NCBI GenBank assembly: GCA_934339215.1
Contig: CAKRHU010000150.1
Coordinates: 1 to 5,087 of the forward strand
Direction of reading: 5' to 3'
Source of the DNA: an uncultured Lacticaseibacillus sp.
GTDB taxonomy: Bacteria > Bacillota > Bacilli > Lactobacillales > Lactobacillaceae
Length of the DNA: 5,087 bases
Made by a program: the position numbers and the translations under genes. A model generated the notes under the pieces. That model made no database searches and was not told the origin of the DNA. It saw nothing but the letters and a program-made list of their open reading frames with translations. Positions 1-5,087 of this stretch are shown piece by piece (position 1 is the stretch's first letter; the number at the start of each line of letters is the position of its first letter).

Positions 1-89
1 AATTTGATATTTTCGAATCCCAACCAACGCAAAGCCAAGATGATGGTGGCGATGATCAACCACCATTCTTCAAGCGTCGTCGGCAATAG
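1..89 (+). CDS. ftsZ: Cell division protein FtsZ, C-terminal end (partial)
   Basis: Only the last 28 codons are in the window (frame starting at base 3, TAG stop at 87-89). The visible peptide is a polar, Asp/Gln/Gly-rich stretch ending in DDQPPFFKRRRQ. This matches the layout of the FtsZ C-terminus: a disordered linker, then a conserved peptide with a PPFF-type core, then a basic tail. In the FtsZ family this peptide is the docking site for membrane tethers and regulators such as FtsA and SepF. The gene immediately downstream is sepF, which supports the call. The GTPase and tubulin-like domains lie upstream of the window, so the identification rests on the tail motif and on synteny. Confidence 0.88.
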   Translation, partial: FDIFESQPTQSQDDGGDDQPPFFKRRRQ

Positions 90-94
90 GCCCC

Positions 95-211
95 AGCGCG
101 TTTTGAAACGAACTTAGCAGGTCAGGTAGCCTAGCATTATTACTTGGATCTGCATTTTGGTCCGAGTGATAATGCGTAGCTAGCTGTGCCTGCGTGGTTT
201 CAAAACGCGCT
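95..211 (+). repeat. Structured hairpin element, copy 1 (ftsZ-sepF spacer)
   Basis: A long imperfect hairpin fills most of the ftsZ-sepF gap. Its outer stem is a perfect 15-bp inverted repeat (95-109 with 197-211, AGCGCGTTTTGAAAC). Inside it are an internal loop, a 6-bp helix (117-122 with 188-193), a bulged helix TAGC/GCTA plus TA/TA (127-133 with 177-182), and a 17-bp stem (134-150 with 159-175, several G-U pairs) closed by the loop TGCATTTT. No T-run follows, so it is not an intrinsic terminator. A second element near 2794-2912 has the same internal-loop and loop sequences but different paired bases. It is transcribed if sepF shares the ftsZ message. Possible roles are an RNA processing or stability element, a conserved RNA motif, or a REP/MITE-like DNA repeat. 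Its function is not known to me. Confidence 0.8.
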
Positions 212-293
212 TAACACCGAGGTGATGACGTCGGTGCGTTACGAGAAGAAACACGCCGCAATCACCAAGAAATCGCATTATATTTTCCACAAA

Positions 294-299
294 AGGAGG
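294..299 (+). promoter_or_regulatory. sepF ribosome binding site, decides the start
   Basis: AGGAGG occupies 294-299. An in-frame ATG at 302 lies only two bases after this site, too close for normal initiation. The in-frame ATG at 308 lies eight bases after it, which is ideal. The start at 308 is therefore preferred over 302. Confidence 0.8.
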
Positions 300-307
300 A
301 CATGCAG

Positions 308-772
308 ATGGCATTCGACAACTTCGGTAAAAAAATTAATTCATTTTTTGCCATGGATGCAGAAGATGACGACCCAGAAACTGTGGCAACCACTGCACCT
401 CAACCAACACAAGCGGCTCCTCAATCGGCGCCGTCTAAGCCGCAGTTTCGCGGCAATAAGGTCGTGTCTATGAGTAATCCCAATGAGCAAACGGCAAAAA
501 TTGTCGTTTATGAACCGCGTATCTACTCTGATGCCAAAGAAATCGGCACCAACTTGTTGAACAACAAGGCGGTTGTGGTGAATTTTGATCGCATTGAAAA
601 TGATGCGGCCACGCGCATCGTTGATTTCTTGACTGGGACGGTTTTTGCCATCAATGGTGAGATCCGCCGCGTGGGTGAACAGATCTTCTTGGTCACCCCA
701 GCCAATTTCCAAATCGATGGTACCTTGGCTGAAAACTTAGGAAATGATTTCGACTTACAAATGACGGAATAG
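308..772 (+). CDS. sepF: Cell division protein SepF
   Basis: SepF (YlmF) is a cytoplasmic, membrane-associated protein that polymerises, binds the FtsZ C-terminal tail and anchors and aligns FtsZ filaments at the division site. The 154-residue product has the family layout. Residues 1-16 form a short amphipathic segment (MAFDNFGKKINSFFAM) expected to insert in the membrane. Residues 17-60 are a low-complexity, acidic then Pro/Gln/Ala-rich linker. Residues about 63-137 are the globular SepF domain, with KIVVYEPR, the NNKAVVVNF strand, the RIVDFLTGTVFA helix carrying the conserved glycine, and IFLVTP. An upstream in-frame ATG at 302 would add two residues but sits too close to the ribosome binding site. 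The TAG stop overlaps the ribosome binding site of ylmG, which suggests coupled translation. There is no ylmE-type gene between ftsZ and sepF here. Confidence 0.95.
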   Translation: MAFDNFGKKINSFFAMDAEDDDPETVATTAPQPTQAAPQSAPSKPQFRGNKVVSMSNPNEQTAKIVVYEPRIYSDAKEIGTNLLNNKAVVVNFDRIENDAATRIVDFLTGTVFAINGEIRRVGEQIFLVTPANFQIDGTLAENLGNDFDLQMTE

Positions 773-782
773 GAGGACTGCC

Positions 783-1067
783 GTGTTAGCTACAGGACTC
801 TATTGGCTTTGGCGGCTGATCGCAACGGTGATCTCCGCTTATAGTTTAGGCATGGCGGTGTATATCGTGATGTCTTGGTTCCCGGATGCTTATGACACCA
901 AATTTGGCCGCTTGTTGACGCGGATCTATCAACCTTATCTCGGCTGGTTTCAACGTTTTATCCCGCCGATTTTAGGGCTTGATCTATCGCCGATCCCAGC
1001 GTTTGCCGTAATTTATTTAGTTGAAAAAGCGTTAGACATTATTTTTATTAATCTGATTTATAGGTGA
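783..1067 (+). CDS. ylmG: YggT-family membrane protein YlmG
   Basis: A 94-residue integral membrane protein of the YggT/YlmG family. Family members are linked to division or envelope organisation and sit next to sepF in many Gram-positive genomes; the exact molecular role is unsettled. Two hydrophobic segments are visible, about residues 7-33 and 71-92. Between them is the family's conserved connector: SWFP (31-34), then a Tyr/Arg/Pro-rich stretch with PYLGWFQRFIPP (51-62) and LDLSPI (66-71). The start is GTG at 783, six bases after AGGAGG (771-776), which itself overlaps the sepF stop codon. The TGA stop lies inside the AGGTGA that serves as the ribosome binding site of ylmH, so sepF, ylmG and ylmH look translationally coupled. 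Confidence 0.93.
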   Translation: MLATGLYWLWRLIATVISAYSLGMAVYIVMSWFPDAYDTKFGRLLTRIYQPYLGWFQRFIPPILGLDLSPIPAFAVIYLVEKALDIIFINLIYR

Positions 1068-1071
1068 CGAA

Positions 1072-1851
1072 ATGGATAACGTTTTACAGCACTTTCGTAA
1101 AGACGAAGCGCCGTTTATCGCGCAAGTTGAATCTGATATTGAAACTGCCGCTGGTGAATATCGGCCGATTTTAACCAATTTCTTGGACCCAAGGCAAGTT
1201 TATATTATCGAAACCTTGGTGAATCAAGCAGATGGGGTTAAACTGTTTACGTTTGGCGGGGTCGCCTCGGCTGAACGCAAGCGGGCCTTGATCGCGCCAG
1301 ATTACTTTGAACCTCAGCCTGAAGATTATGAGCTGGCAGCATTAGAGATCAACTATCCGCAAAAATTTGCTGAGCTCGATCATTCGCATATTTTAGGCAC
1401 ATTAGCCAATGCTGGCATCGAGCGCAACTTGTTTGGTGATATCGTGTCTGATGGCACGCGGTGGCAAGTGATCGTGGCGGCGTCGATGAGTGCATGGGTG
1501 CAAACCAATATCGATAAAATTGGGCGCATCGGGGTGCGGTTTGAACCAATTGACTTAGACCAATTGGTGACGCCGACCAATGATTGGGAAGCGCTGCAAT
1601 TGACGATTCCCTCATTGCGCATCGATGCGGTGGTCGCACATGTGTTCAACATTTCTCGCACCCGCGCCAAAAGCTTGATCGAGCATGATATGGTGCGATT
1701 GAACTTTGCGGTGATCGCGCGGCCAGACGTCGAAGTCGATGTGCGAGACATTTTGTCAGTGCGTGGATTCGGTCGCTTGCGGATTCAAGCCGTACTTGGC
1801 ACCACTAAAAAAGATAAACTGCGGGTAACCGCGGATGTGATCCACAAATAG
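1072..1851 (+). CDS. ylmH: S4-domain RNA-binding protein YlmH
   Basis: The 259-residue product matches the usual YlmH length and layout. The N-terminal half carries the typical LDHSHILGTLANAGIERNLF-GDI motif (about residues 102-124), seen across the family as an LG..N.GI.R...GDI pattern. The C-terminal S4 domain spans about residues 182-245 (RIDAVVAHVFNISRTRAKSLI, then VRLNF, then DVRDILSVRGFGRLRI) and provides the RNA-binding surface. In Bacillus subtilis YlmH has been linked to ribosome-associated quality control on the 50S subunit. That role is known for the family and only inferred here. Translation starts at ATG 1072, four bases after AGGTGA overlapping the ylmG stop. By eye its codons are richer in GCG, CGG and ATC-GCG runs than those of ileS, in line with lower expression. 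Confidence 0.94.
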   Translation: MDNVLQHFRKDEAPFIAQVESDIETAAGEYRPILTNFLDPRQVYIIETLVNQADGVKLFTFGGVASAERKRALIAPDYFEPQPEDYELAALEINYPQKFAELDHSHILGTLANAGIERNLFGDIVSDGTRWQVIVAASMSAWVQTNIDKIGRIGVRFEPIDLDQLVTPTNDWEALQLTIPSLRIDAVVAHVFNISRTRAKSLIEHDMVRLNFAVIARPDVEVDVRDILSVRGFGRLRIQAVLGTTKKDKLRVTADVIHK

Positions 1852-1869
1852 TGATTAGGAGGCAGTGAC

Positions 1870-2568
1870 ATGGCATTAAGCCCACTGGATATTCATAATA
1901 AAGAATTCAACGTCCGCATGCGCGGGTACGATCAAGATCAGGTGAATGACTTTTTAAGCCAGATCATCAAAGATTATTCGGCATTGTTGAAAGACAATGA
2001 GGATCTGCAAAAACAACTTGGCGACGCTCAAGAAAAGGTGAAGTACTTCACTGATTTGAAGGATGCGTTGAACCAAAGCATTATCGTCGCCCAAGAAGCA
2101 GCGGACAAGGTGAAGACCAACGCCGAACAAGAAGCGGACTTGATCCAACAACAAGCTGAAAAGAACGCGCAAGACTTGTTGACCAGCTCCACGGATAAAG
2201 CCAACCGCATCGTCGGCGATGCCAGTGAAAAAGCCAAGAAGATTACTGTGGAAACCGAAGACTTGAAGCGCCAAACTCGGGTCTTCCGCCAACGGTTACA
2301 AGTGATGTTGGAATCGCAGCTTGAAGTGGTGAAATCCCCTGAATGGAAGGAATTGTTGTCTTCTTCCGATTCAGCGGCAGTGGTATTAGATCCAGCAAAT
2401 CGTGAATCTAACCTTGACAAGCCGGCAGGTGAACCCGTACACTCAGAAGCAACAGAAGAAGTTGTTGATGATGCCAGCCAACCTGGTTACACTGAAATCA
2501 TTTTCCCTCAAGAAGATGATGCGGCACCAGAAGAAGCCGACGATCAATCAACAGACACTGAAGAATAA
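1870..2568 (+). CDS. divIVA: Septum site / polar scaffold protein DivIVA
   Basis: DivIVA is a coiled-coil scaffold that binds negatively curved membrane at septa and poles and recruits division, cell-wall or chromosome-segregation partners. The 232-residue protein has the conserved N-terminal lipid-binding domain (residues 1-60; SPLDIHNKEF, then RGYDQDQVNDFL). Met17-Arg18 occupy the membrane-inserting hydrophobic and basic positions that are Phe17-Arg18 in B. subtilis. A long coiled coil follows (about 30-155) with the hallmark QSIIVAQEAAD (69-79) and, near its end, RVFRQRLQVMLESQL (137-151). Residues 165-232 form a strongly acidic tail absent from the 164-residue B. subtilis protein, interrupted by a hydrophobic island YTEIIFP (207-213). 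The ribosome binding site AGGAGG (1857-1862) lies seven bases before the ATG, 18 bases after ylmH. No terminator separates it from the downstream ileS leader. Confidence 0.95.
   Translation: MALSPLDIHNKEFNVRMRGYDQDQVNDFLSQIIKDYSALLKDNEDLQKQLGDAQEKVKYFTDLKDALNQSIIVAQEAADKVKTNAEQEADLIQQQAEKNAQDLLTSSTDKANRIVGDASEKAKKITVETEDLKRQTRVFRQRLQVMLESQLEVVKSPEWKELLSSSDSAAVVLDPANRESNLDKPAGEPVHSEATEEVVDDASQPGYTEIIFPQEDDAAPEEADDQSTDTEE
2465..2493 (+). promoter_or_regulatory. Candidate promoter for the ileS leader, inside divIVA
   Basis: TTGATG (2465-2470) and TACACT (2488-2493) are separated by 17 bases. Each matches the vegetative sigma factor consensus at four of six positions. A start would fall near 2500, upstream of the earliest plausible base of the T-box Stem I (about 2557). 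This is only a motif match. The leader could equally be transcribed from the division operon or from a promoter that I cannot recognise. Confidence 0.3.
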
Positions 2569-2645
2569 CGTATGGACACGCGTCTAAACCGTGCGCTGGC
2601 ATAGCGACTCGAGAAAAGGTGAAAGCTCGAGGCAGCAGCGGTGGT

Positions 2646-2666
2646 GATATCAGTCCGTCAGTTGCG
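2646..2666 (+). repeat. Inverted-repeat arm A: T-box specifier strand
   Basis: This segment covers the 3' strand of the specifier loop and the strand after it. Its 14-base core TCAGTCCGTCAGTT (2650-2663) is the exact reverse complement of 2976-2989. Across all 21 bases, 20 can pair with 2973-2993 (one of them G-U). The only mismatch is A2649 against C2990, the first base of the AUC specifier. Confidence 0.85.
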
Positions 2667-2734
2667 CAGGTGATAAGTAACTTGCGCCGGGTACTCCCGT
2701 TAGCAGGCTTGAGGAAGGCAATGTGCCTTTGAAG

Positions 2735-2764
2735 TTAGGTGGTACCACGAAGATCTCGTCCTAG
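2735..2764 (+). promoter_or_regulatory. T-box antiterminator
   Basis: TTAGG (2735-2739) pairs with CCTAG (2760-2764), with one G-U pair. ACGA (2747-2750) pairs with TCGT (2756-2759). The seven-base bulge TGGTACC (2740-2746) between the two helices is where the tRNA 3' end binds. The 3' strand overlaps the 5' strand of the terminator, so the two folds exclude each other. Confidence 0.88.
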
Positions 2765-2785
2765 TATTGGGGCGGGGTCTTTTTT
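2750..2785 (+). terminator. T-box intrinsic terminator
   Basis: A 12-bp stem (2751-2762 with 2769-2780, including several G-U pairs) closes a six-base loop AGTATT. It is followed immediately by a run of Ts (2780-2785). It forms when charged tRNA-Ile leaves the antiterminator unstabilised. It may also stop transcripts arriving from divIVA, since no other terminator is visible in the gap. Confidence 0.92.
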
Positions 2786-2793
2786 GTACCCAG

Positions 2794-2912
2794 AGCGCAG
2801 TCAAGCGATCTTAGCGATGCAGGTAGCCTAGCTTCAAGCTTTGAGCCGCACTTTGGCTCGAAGTTTGAAGCGTAGCTAGTCGTCGTCGCGTTGCTTCAAA
2901 AAGCACGACGCT
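2794..2912 (+). repeat. Structured hairpin element, copy 2 (ileS leader)
   Basis: This second copy has the same architecture and orientation as the element at 95-211. The shared unpaired or weakly paired segments are CGAnCTTAGC (2806-2815), CAGGTAGCCTAGC (2820-2832), the loop GCACTTT (2848-2854), GCGTAGCTAG (2870-2879) and GCGT plus TTCAAAA (2888-2902). The paired segments differ in sequence yet still pair. These are the 17-bp stem 2831-2847/2855-2871, the GATG/CGTC helix 2816-2819/2884-2887 and G-C at 2805/2894. The outer stem is much weaker than in copy 1 (AAGC/GCTT, then possibly AGCG 2794-2797 with CGCT 2909-2912), so the ends are approximate. It lies 8 bases after the T-box terminator and is therefore only in read-through ileS mRNA. 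Confidence 0.78.
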
Positions 2913-3025
2913 GTCGAAACTTTTAATTCATCCTCAAACCTCGAATCTATTTGCTGGAACCTCATTTACCCACGTAACTGACGGACTGACATCCGCGTGA
3001 CCCACACAAAAAAGGAGAATCTCAT
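2913..3025 (+). other. Remainder of the ileS 5' leader
   Basis: This is the gene-free stretch between the second hairpin element and the ileS start. It holds no convincing open reading frame, promoter or terminator. Its recognisable contents are TCCTCAAACCT (2931-2941), complementary at 10 of 11 positions to the T-box Stem III region 2705-2715; the anti-specifier segment at 2973-2993; and the ileS ribosome binding site AAGGAG (3012-3017), eight bases before the ATG. Confidence 0.7.
2973..2993 (+). repeat. Inverted-repeat arm B: anti-specifier segment before ileS
   Basis: The core AACTGACGGACTGA (2976-2989) is the perfect reverse complement of part of the T-box Stem I 3' strand. It ends about 19 bases before the ileS ribosome binding site. 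The segment also contains a short direct repeat (ACTGAC, twice). Together with its flanks it can form a local hairpin (CACG 2971-2974 with CGTG 2996-2999, and CGGA 2982-2985 with TCCG 2992-2995) that would compete with the long-range pairing. Confidence 0.82.
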
Positions 3026-5087
3026 ATGAAAGTCAAAGAGACCTTAAATCTGGGCAAGACGTCATTTAAAATGCGCGCCGGCCTCCCAGCTAAGGAACCA
3101 AAGCTTCAAGAAGCTTGGTATGAAAACCATGTTTACGAAGCCCGTCAAAAGTTAAACGAAGGCAAGCCAACATTTGTTTTGCATGATGGCCCTCCATTTG
3201 CCAACGGGAACATCCACATGGGCCACGCCTTAAACAAAGTGACCAAAGACATCATCGTGCGTTCCAAGTCCATGGCCGGCTTCCGCGCGCCTTACGTCCC
3301 TGGCTGGGATACGCATGGTTTGCCAATCGAACAACAATTAGCCAAAAAAGGCGTTCGCCGCAAGGAAATGTCCATGGCTGACTACCGTGAAATGTGCCGT
3401 CAGTTTGCGATGAAAGAAATCGACAAGCAACGCACCGACTTCAAGCGCTTAGGCGTGTTAGGTGATTGGGAACATCCTTACATCACCTTACAACCAGAAT
3501 TTGAAGCCGAAGAAATTCGCGTTTTCGGCAAAATGGCTGAAAAAGGCTATATTTATCACGGCTTAAAGCCTGTTTACTGGTCATGGAGTTCTGAATCCAC
3601 CTTGGCTGAAGCTGAAGTCGAATATCATGACGTCAAGTCCCCATCCATTTACGTTGCCTTCAAAGTCGTGGATGGCAAAGACTTGTTAGACAACGACACT
3701 GCCTTCATTATTTGGACCACGACGCCTTGGACCATCCCAGCTAACCTTGGGATCGCAGTTAACCCACGCTTCGAATATGCGCAAGTGGCAGTCAATGGTA
3801 AGAAGTACGTTGTGGCTTCAGAAATGTTGCCAAAAGTGGCCGAAGAACTTGGCTGGAGCGACTACGAAGTCCTGAAGACTTTCCCAGGGACTGAACTCGA
3901 TCGTATGACGGCGCAACACCCATTGTATGATCGCACGAGCCCCGTGATGGAAGCTGATCACGTTACCTTGGATGCCGGGACTGGCTTAGTCCATACCGCG
4001 CCTGGTCATGGTGAAGATGACTACAAAGTCGGCGTAAAATACGGATTACCGGTTTATTCTGTGGTTGATGAAAAAGGTTTCATGACCAAAGATGCGCCTG
4101 GTTTTGAAGGGGTCTTTTATGATGATGCCAACCGCATGGTCACTAAGGCCTTAACCGAAAAAGACGCGTTGTTGAAACTCGACTTCTTCACGCATAGTTA
4201 TCCACATGACTGGCGGACTAAAAAGCCGGTCATTTATCGGGCAACCACGCAATGGTTTGCTTCTGTTGAATCCTTCCGCCAAGAAATCTTGGATGCGATC
4301 GATAAAGTGAAGTTCAACCCATCATGGGGTAAAACTCGTTTGTACAACATGATCCGTGACCGTGGGGATTGGGTCATTTCCCGTCAACGCGCATGGGGCG
4401 TGCCATTGCCGATTTTCTATGCTGAAGACGGTACTCCGATCATTGAAAAAGCCACCATCGATCATGTCGCTGACTTGTTTGGTGAATATGGTTCCATCGT
4501 TTGGTCACAACGCGAAGCCAAGGACTTGTTGCCAGAAGGTTATACCAACGAGCATTCTCCTCACGGCAAGTTCACCAAAGAAACGGACATCATGGATGTT
4601 TGGTTTGATTCCGGTTCAAGTTGGGCAGGCGTGGCCAAAGCCCGTCCAGAGCTCGTTTACCCAACGGATATGTACATGGAAGGTTCTGACCAATACCGTG
4701 GGTGGTTCAACTCCAGTTTGATCACTAGTGTCGCCAACAACGGCGTGGCCCCTTACAAGGAAATCTTGTCTCAAGGCTTCACCTTGGATGGTGAAGGTCG
4801 TAAGATGTCCAAGTCTTTGGGCAACACCATCGTGCCAGACACGGTTGAAAAACAATTCGGTGCTGAAATCATCCGCTTGTGGGTCGCATCTGTTGATTCC
4901 AGTTCTGACATGAAAGTCTCCATGGACAACTTCGCCCATACCTCTGAAACTTACCGTAAGATCCGTAACACCCTGCGGTTCATGTTAGCCAACACTGGCG
5001 ACTACAACGAAGCCGTTGATGCCGTATCTTATGCAGAACTGGGTTCCGTGGATCAATACATGTTGGTTCGTTTGAGCCAAGTGATCA
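3026..5087 (+). CDS. ileS: Isoleucyl-tRNA synthetase IleRS (partial, 3' end outside)
   Basis: This class I synthetase activates isoleucine with ATP, charges tRNA-Ile in the cytoplasm and edits misactivated valine. The window holds 687 codons of a protein usually about 920-930 residues long. It opens [14 protein letters not shown], followed by the HIGH-type signature HMGH (64-67, in [16 protein letters not shown]) and [10 protein letters not shown] (93-102). The editing domain shows the Thr-rich [11 protein letters not shown] (230-240) and [16 protein letters not shown] (318-333), including the Asp that binds the substrate amino group in this family. WFDSGSSW (526-533) and KMSKS (593-597, in [10 protein letters not shown]) follow. 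The sequence then enters the anticodon-binding region before the window ends. All catalytic signatures are intact and there is no frameshift. The C-terminal zinc-binding part cannot be seen. The start at 3026 is eight bases after AAGGAG. Transcription is controlled by the isoleucine T-box upstream. Confidence 0.98.
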   Translation, partial: MKVKETLNLGKTSFKMRAGLPAKEPKLQEAWYENHVYEARQKLNEGKPTFVLHDGPPFANGNIHMGHALNKVTKDIIVRSKSMAGFRAPYVPGWDTHGLPIEQQLAKKGVRRKEMSMADYREMCRQFAMKEIDKQRTDFKRLGVLGDWEHPYITLQPEFEAEEIRVFGKMAEKGYIYHGLKPVYWSWSSESTLAEAEVEYHDVKSPSIYVAFKVVDGKDLLDNDTAFIIWTTTPWTIPANLGIAVNPRFEYAQVAVNGKKYVVASEMLPKVAEELGWSDYEVLKTFPGTELDRMTAQHPLYDRTSPVMEADHVTLDAGTGLVHTAPGHGEDDYKVGVKYGLPVYSVVDEKGFMTKDAPGFEGVFYDDANRMVTKALTEKDALLKLDFFTHSYPHDWRTKKPVIYRATTQWFASVESFRQEILDAIDKVKFNPSWGKTRLYNMIRDRGDWVISRQRAWGVPLPIFYAEDGTPIIEKATIDHVADLFGEYGSIVWSQREAKDLLPEGYTNEHSPHGKFTKETDIMDVWFDSGSSWAGVAKARPELVYPTDMYMEGSDQYRGWFNSSLITSVANNGVAPYKEILSQGFTLDGEGRKMSKSLGNTIVPDTVEKQFGAEIIRLWVASVDSSSDMKVSMDNFAHTSETYRKIRNTLRFMLANTGDYNEAVDAVSYAELGSVDQYMLVRLSQVI

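Larger units (their letters stand above)
2557..2785 (+). promoter_or_regulatory. Isoleucine T-box riboswitch (ileS leader)
   Basis: The leader senses uncharged tRNA-Ile and permits transcription into ileS. The distal Stem I module AGCGA + CTCGAG/CTCGAG (2608-2613 with 2626-2631) carries an apical loop containing GGTGAAAG, as in other T-boxes that dock the tRNA elbow. Below it lie helices 2594-2598/2636-2640 and 2588-2590/2643-2645. The specifier loop holds ATC (2649-2651) followed by A, an isoleucine codon. Proximal pairing 2572-2576/2654-2658 and 2557-2560/2659-2662 would place the base of Stem I inside the divIVA end. Stem II is probably 2664-2671/2680-2687, followed by a CGGG/CCCG hairpin (2688-2699). 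Stem III is about 2715-2719/2725-2729. The T-box sequence AGGTGGTACCACG (2737-2749) offers TGGT, complementary to an ACCA tRNA end, fitting tRNA-Ile with discriminator A. The 5' limit is uncertain. Confidence 0.9.

Noticed and set aside
144..173. Possible promoter TTGGAT - 18 bases - GATAAT
   Set aside because: The -10 box is good (five of six) but the -35 box is weak. Both boxes lie inside the variable arms of the hairpin, and copy 2 of the element does not preserve them.
95..211. Hairpin after ftsZ as an intrinsic terminator
   Set aside because: The stem is long and strong but is followed by TAACACCGAG, with no run of Ts on either side of the 3' arm.
215..236. Small hairpin CACCGA/TCGGTG upstream of sepF
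   Set aside because: The 6-bp stem with a 10-base loop has no T-run, no link to a known motif and no second copy. It could easily be chance.
186..473. 95-residue + strand frame upstream of and overlapping sepF
   Set aside because: It starts in the hairpin element and runs out of frame through the sepF linker. It has no ribosome binding site and its product has a shadow-like composition.
2548..2576. Possible promoter TCAACA - 17 bases - TATGGA just after divIVA
   Set aside because: The -10 box matches at only three of six positions, and the same bases are better used as the 5' strand of the T-box proximal Stem I helix.
2906..2924. CGAC-GCT-GTCG followed by AAACTTTT as a second terminator before ileS
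   Set aside because: The 4-bp stem with a three-base loop and only four Ts set back by four bases is too weak, and a terminator here would block ileS.
4616..4939. Open frame on the - strand within ileS, and the + strand frames at 4356-4721 and 4728-4913
   Set aside because: They overlap the strongly conserved ileS coding frame ([13 protein letters not shown]) and have no recognisable protein features. They are shadows.

Overview
The window comes from a low-to-mid GC Gram-positive bacterium, most likely a member of the Lactobacillaceae. This is an inference from three things: the gene order, the family-typical proteins, and an isoleucine T-box in front of ileS. It covers the end of the division and cell-wall cluster. 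In order, all on the + strand, it holds the last 28 codons of ftsZ, then sepF, ylmG, ylmH and divIVA, then an isoleucine T-box leader and the first 687 codons of ileS. No gene is supported on the - strand.

Region by region: 1-89 is the FtsZ C-terminal tail. 90-307 is an intergenic stretch dominated by a long imperfect hairpin (95-211). 308-2568 is a tight four-gene block (sepF-ylmG-ylmH-divIVA) with gaps of 4 to 18 bases and good ribosome binding sites, so it is probably one transcript. 2569-3025 has no gene. It contains the T-box riboswitch (about 2557-2785, specifier AUC, T-box bulge TGGT, clear antiterminator and terminator), a second copy of the hairpin element (about 2794-2912), and an unusual 240-base leader between the terminator and the ileS start. 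3026-5087 is ileS, open at the window edge.

How the genes work together: FtsZ forms the Z-ring, SepF tethers it to the membrane, YlmG is a small membrane protein of the same cluster, and DivIVA recognises curved membrane at septa and poles. YlmH is an S4-domain RNA-binding protein linked to ribosome-associated quality control. IleRS charges tRNA-Ile, and its transcription is gated by uncharged tRNA-Ile through the T-box.

The genes are ordinary; the interest lies in the non-coding DNA. First, the two hairpin elements (95-211 and about 2794-2912) share loop and internal-loop sequences but have different stem sequences that still pair. That is compensatory variation and suggests a structured RNA or repeat family. 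Second, the leader just upstream of the ileS ribosome binding site contains a 21-base segment (2973-2993) complementary at 20 of 21 positions (one G-U) to the specifier-loop strand of the T-box (2646-2666). The only mismatch falls on the first specifier base. This could let a read-through transcript refold its own T-box.
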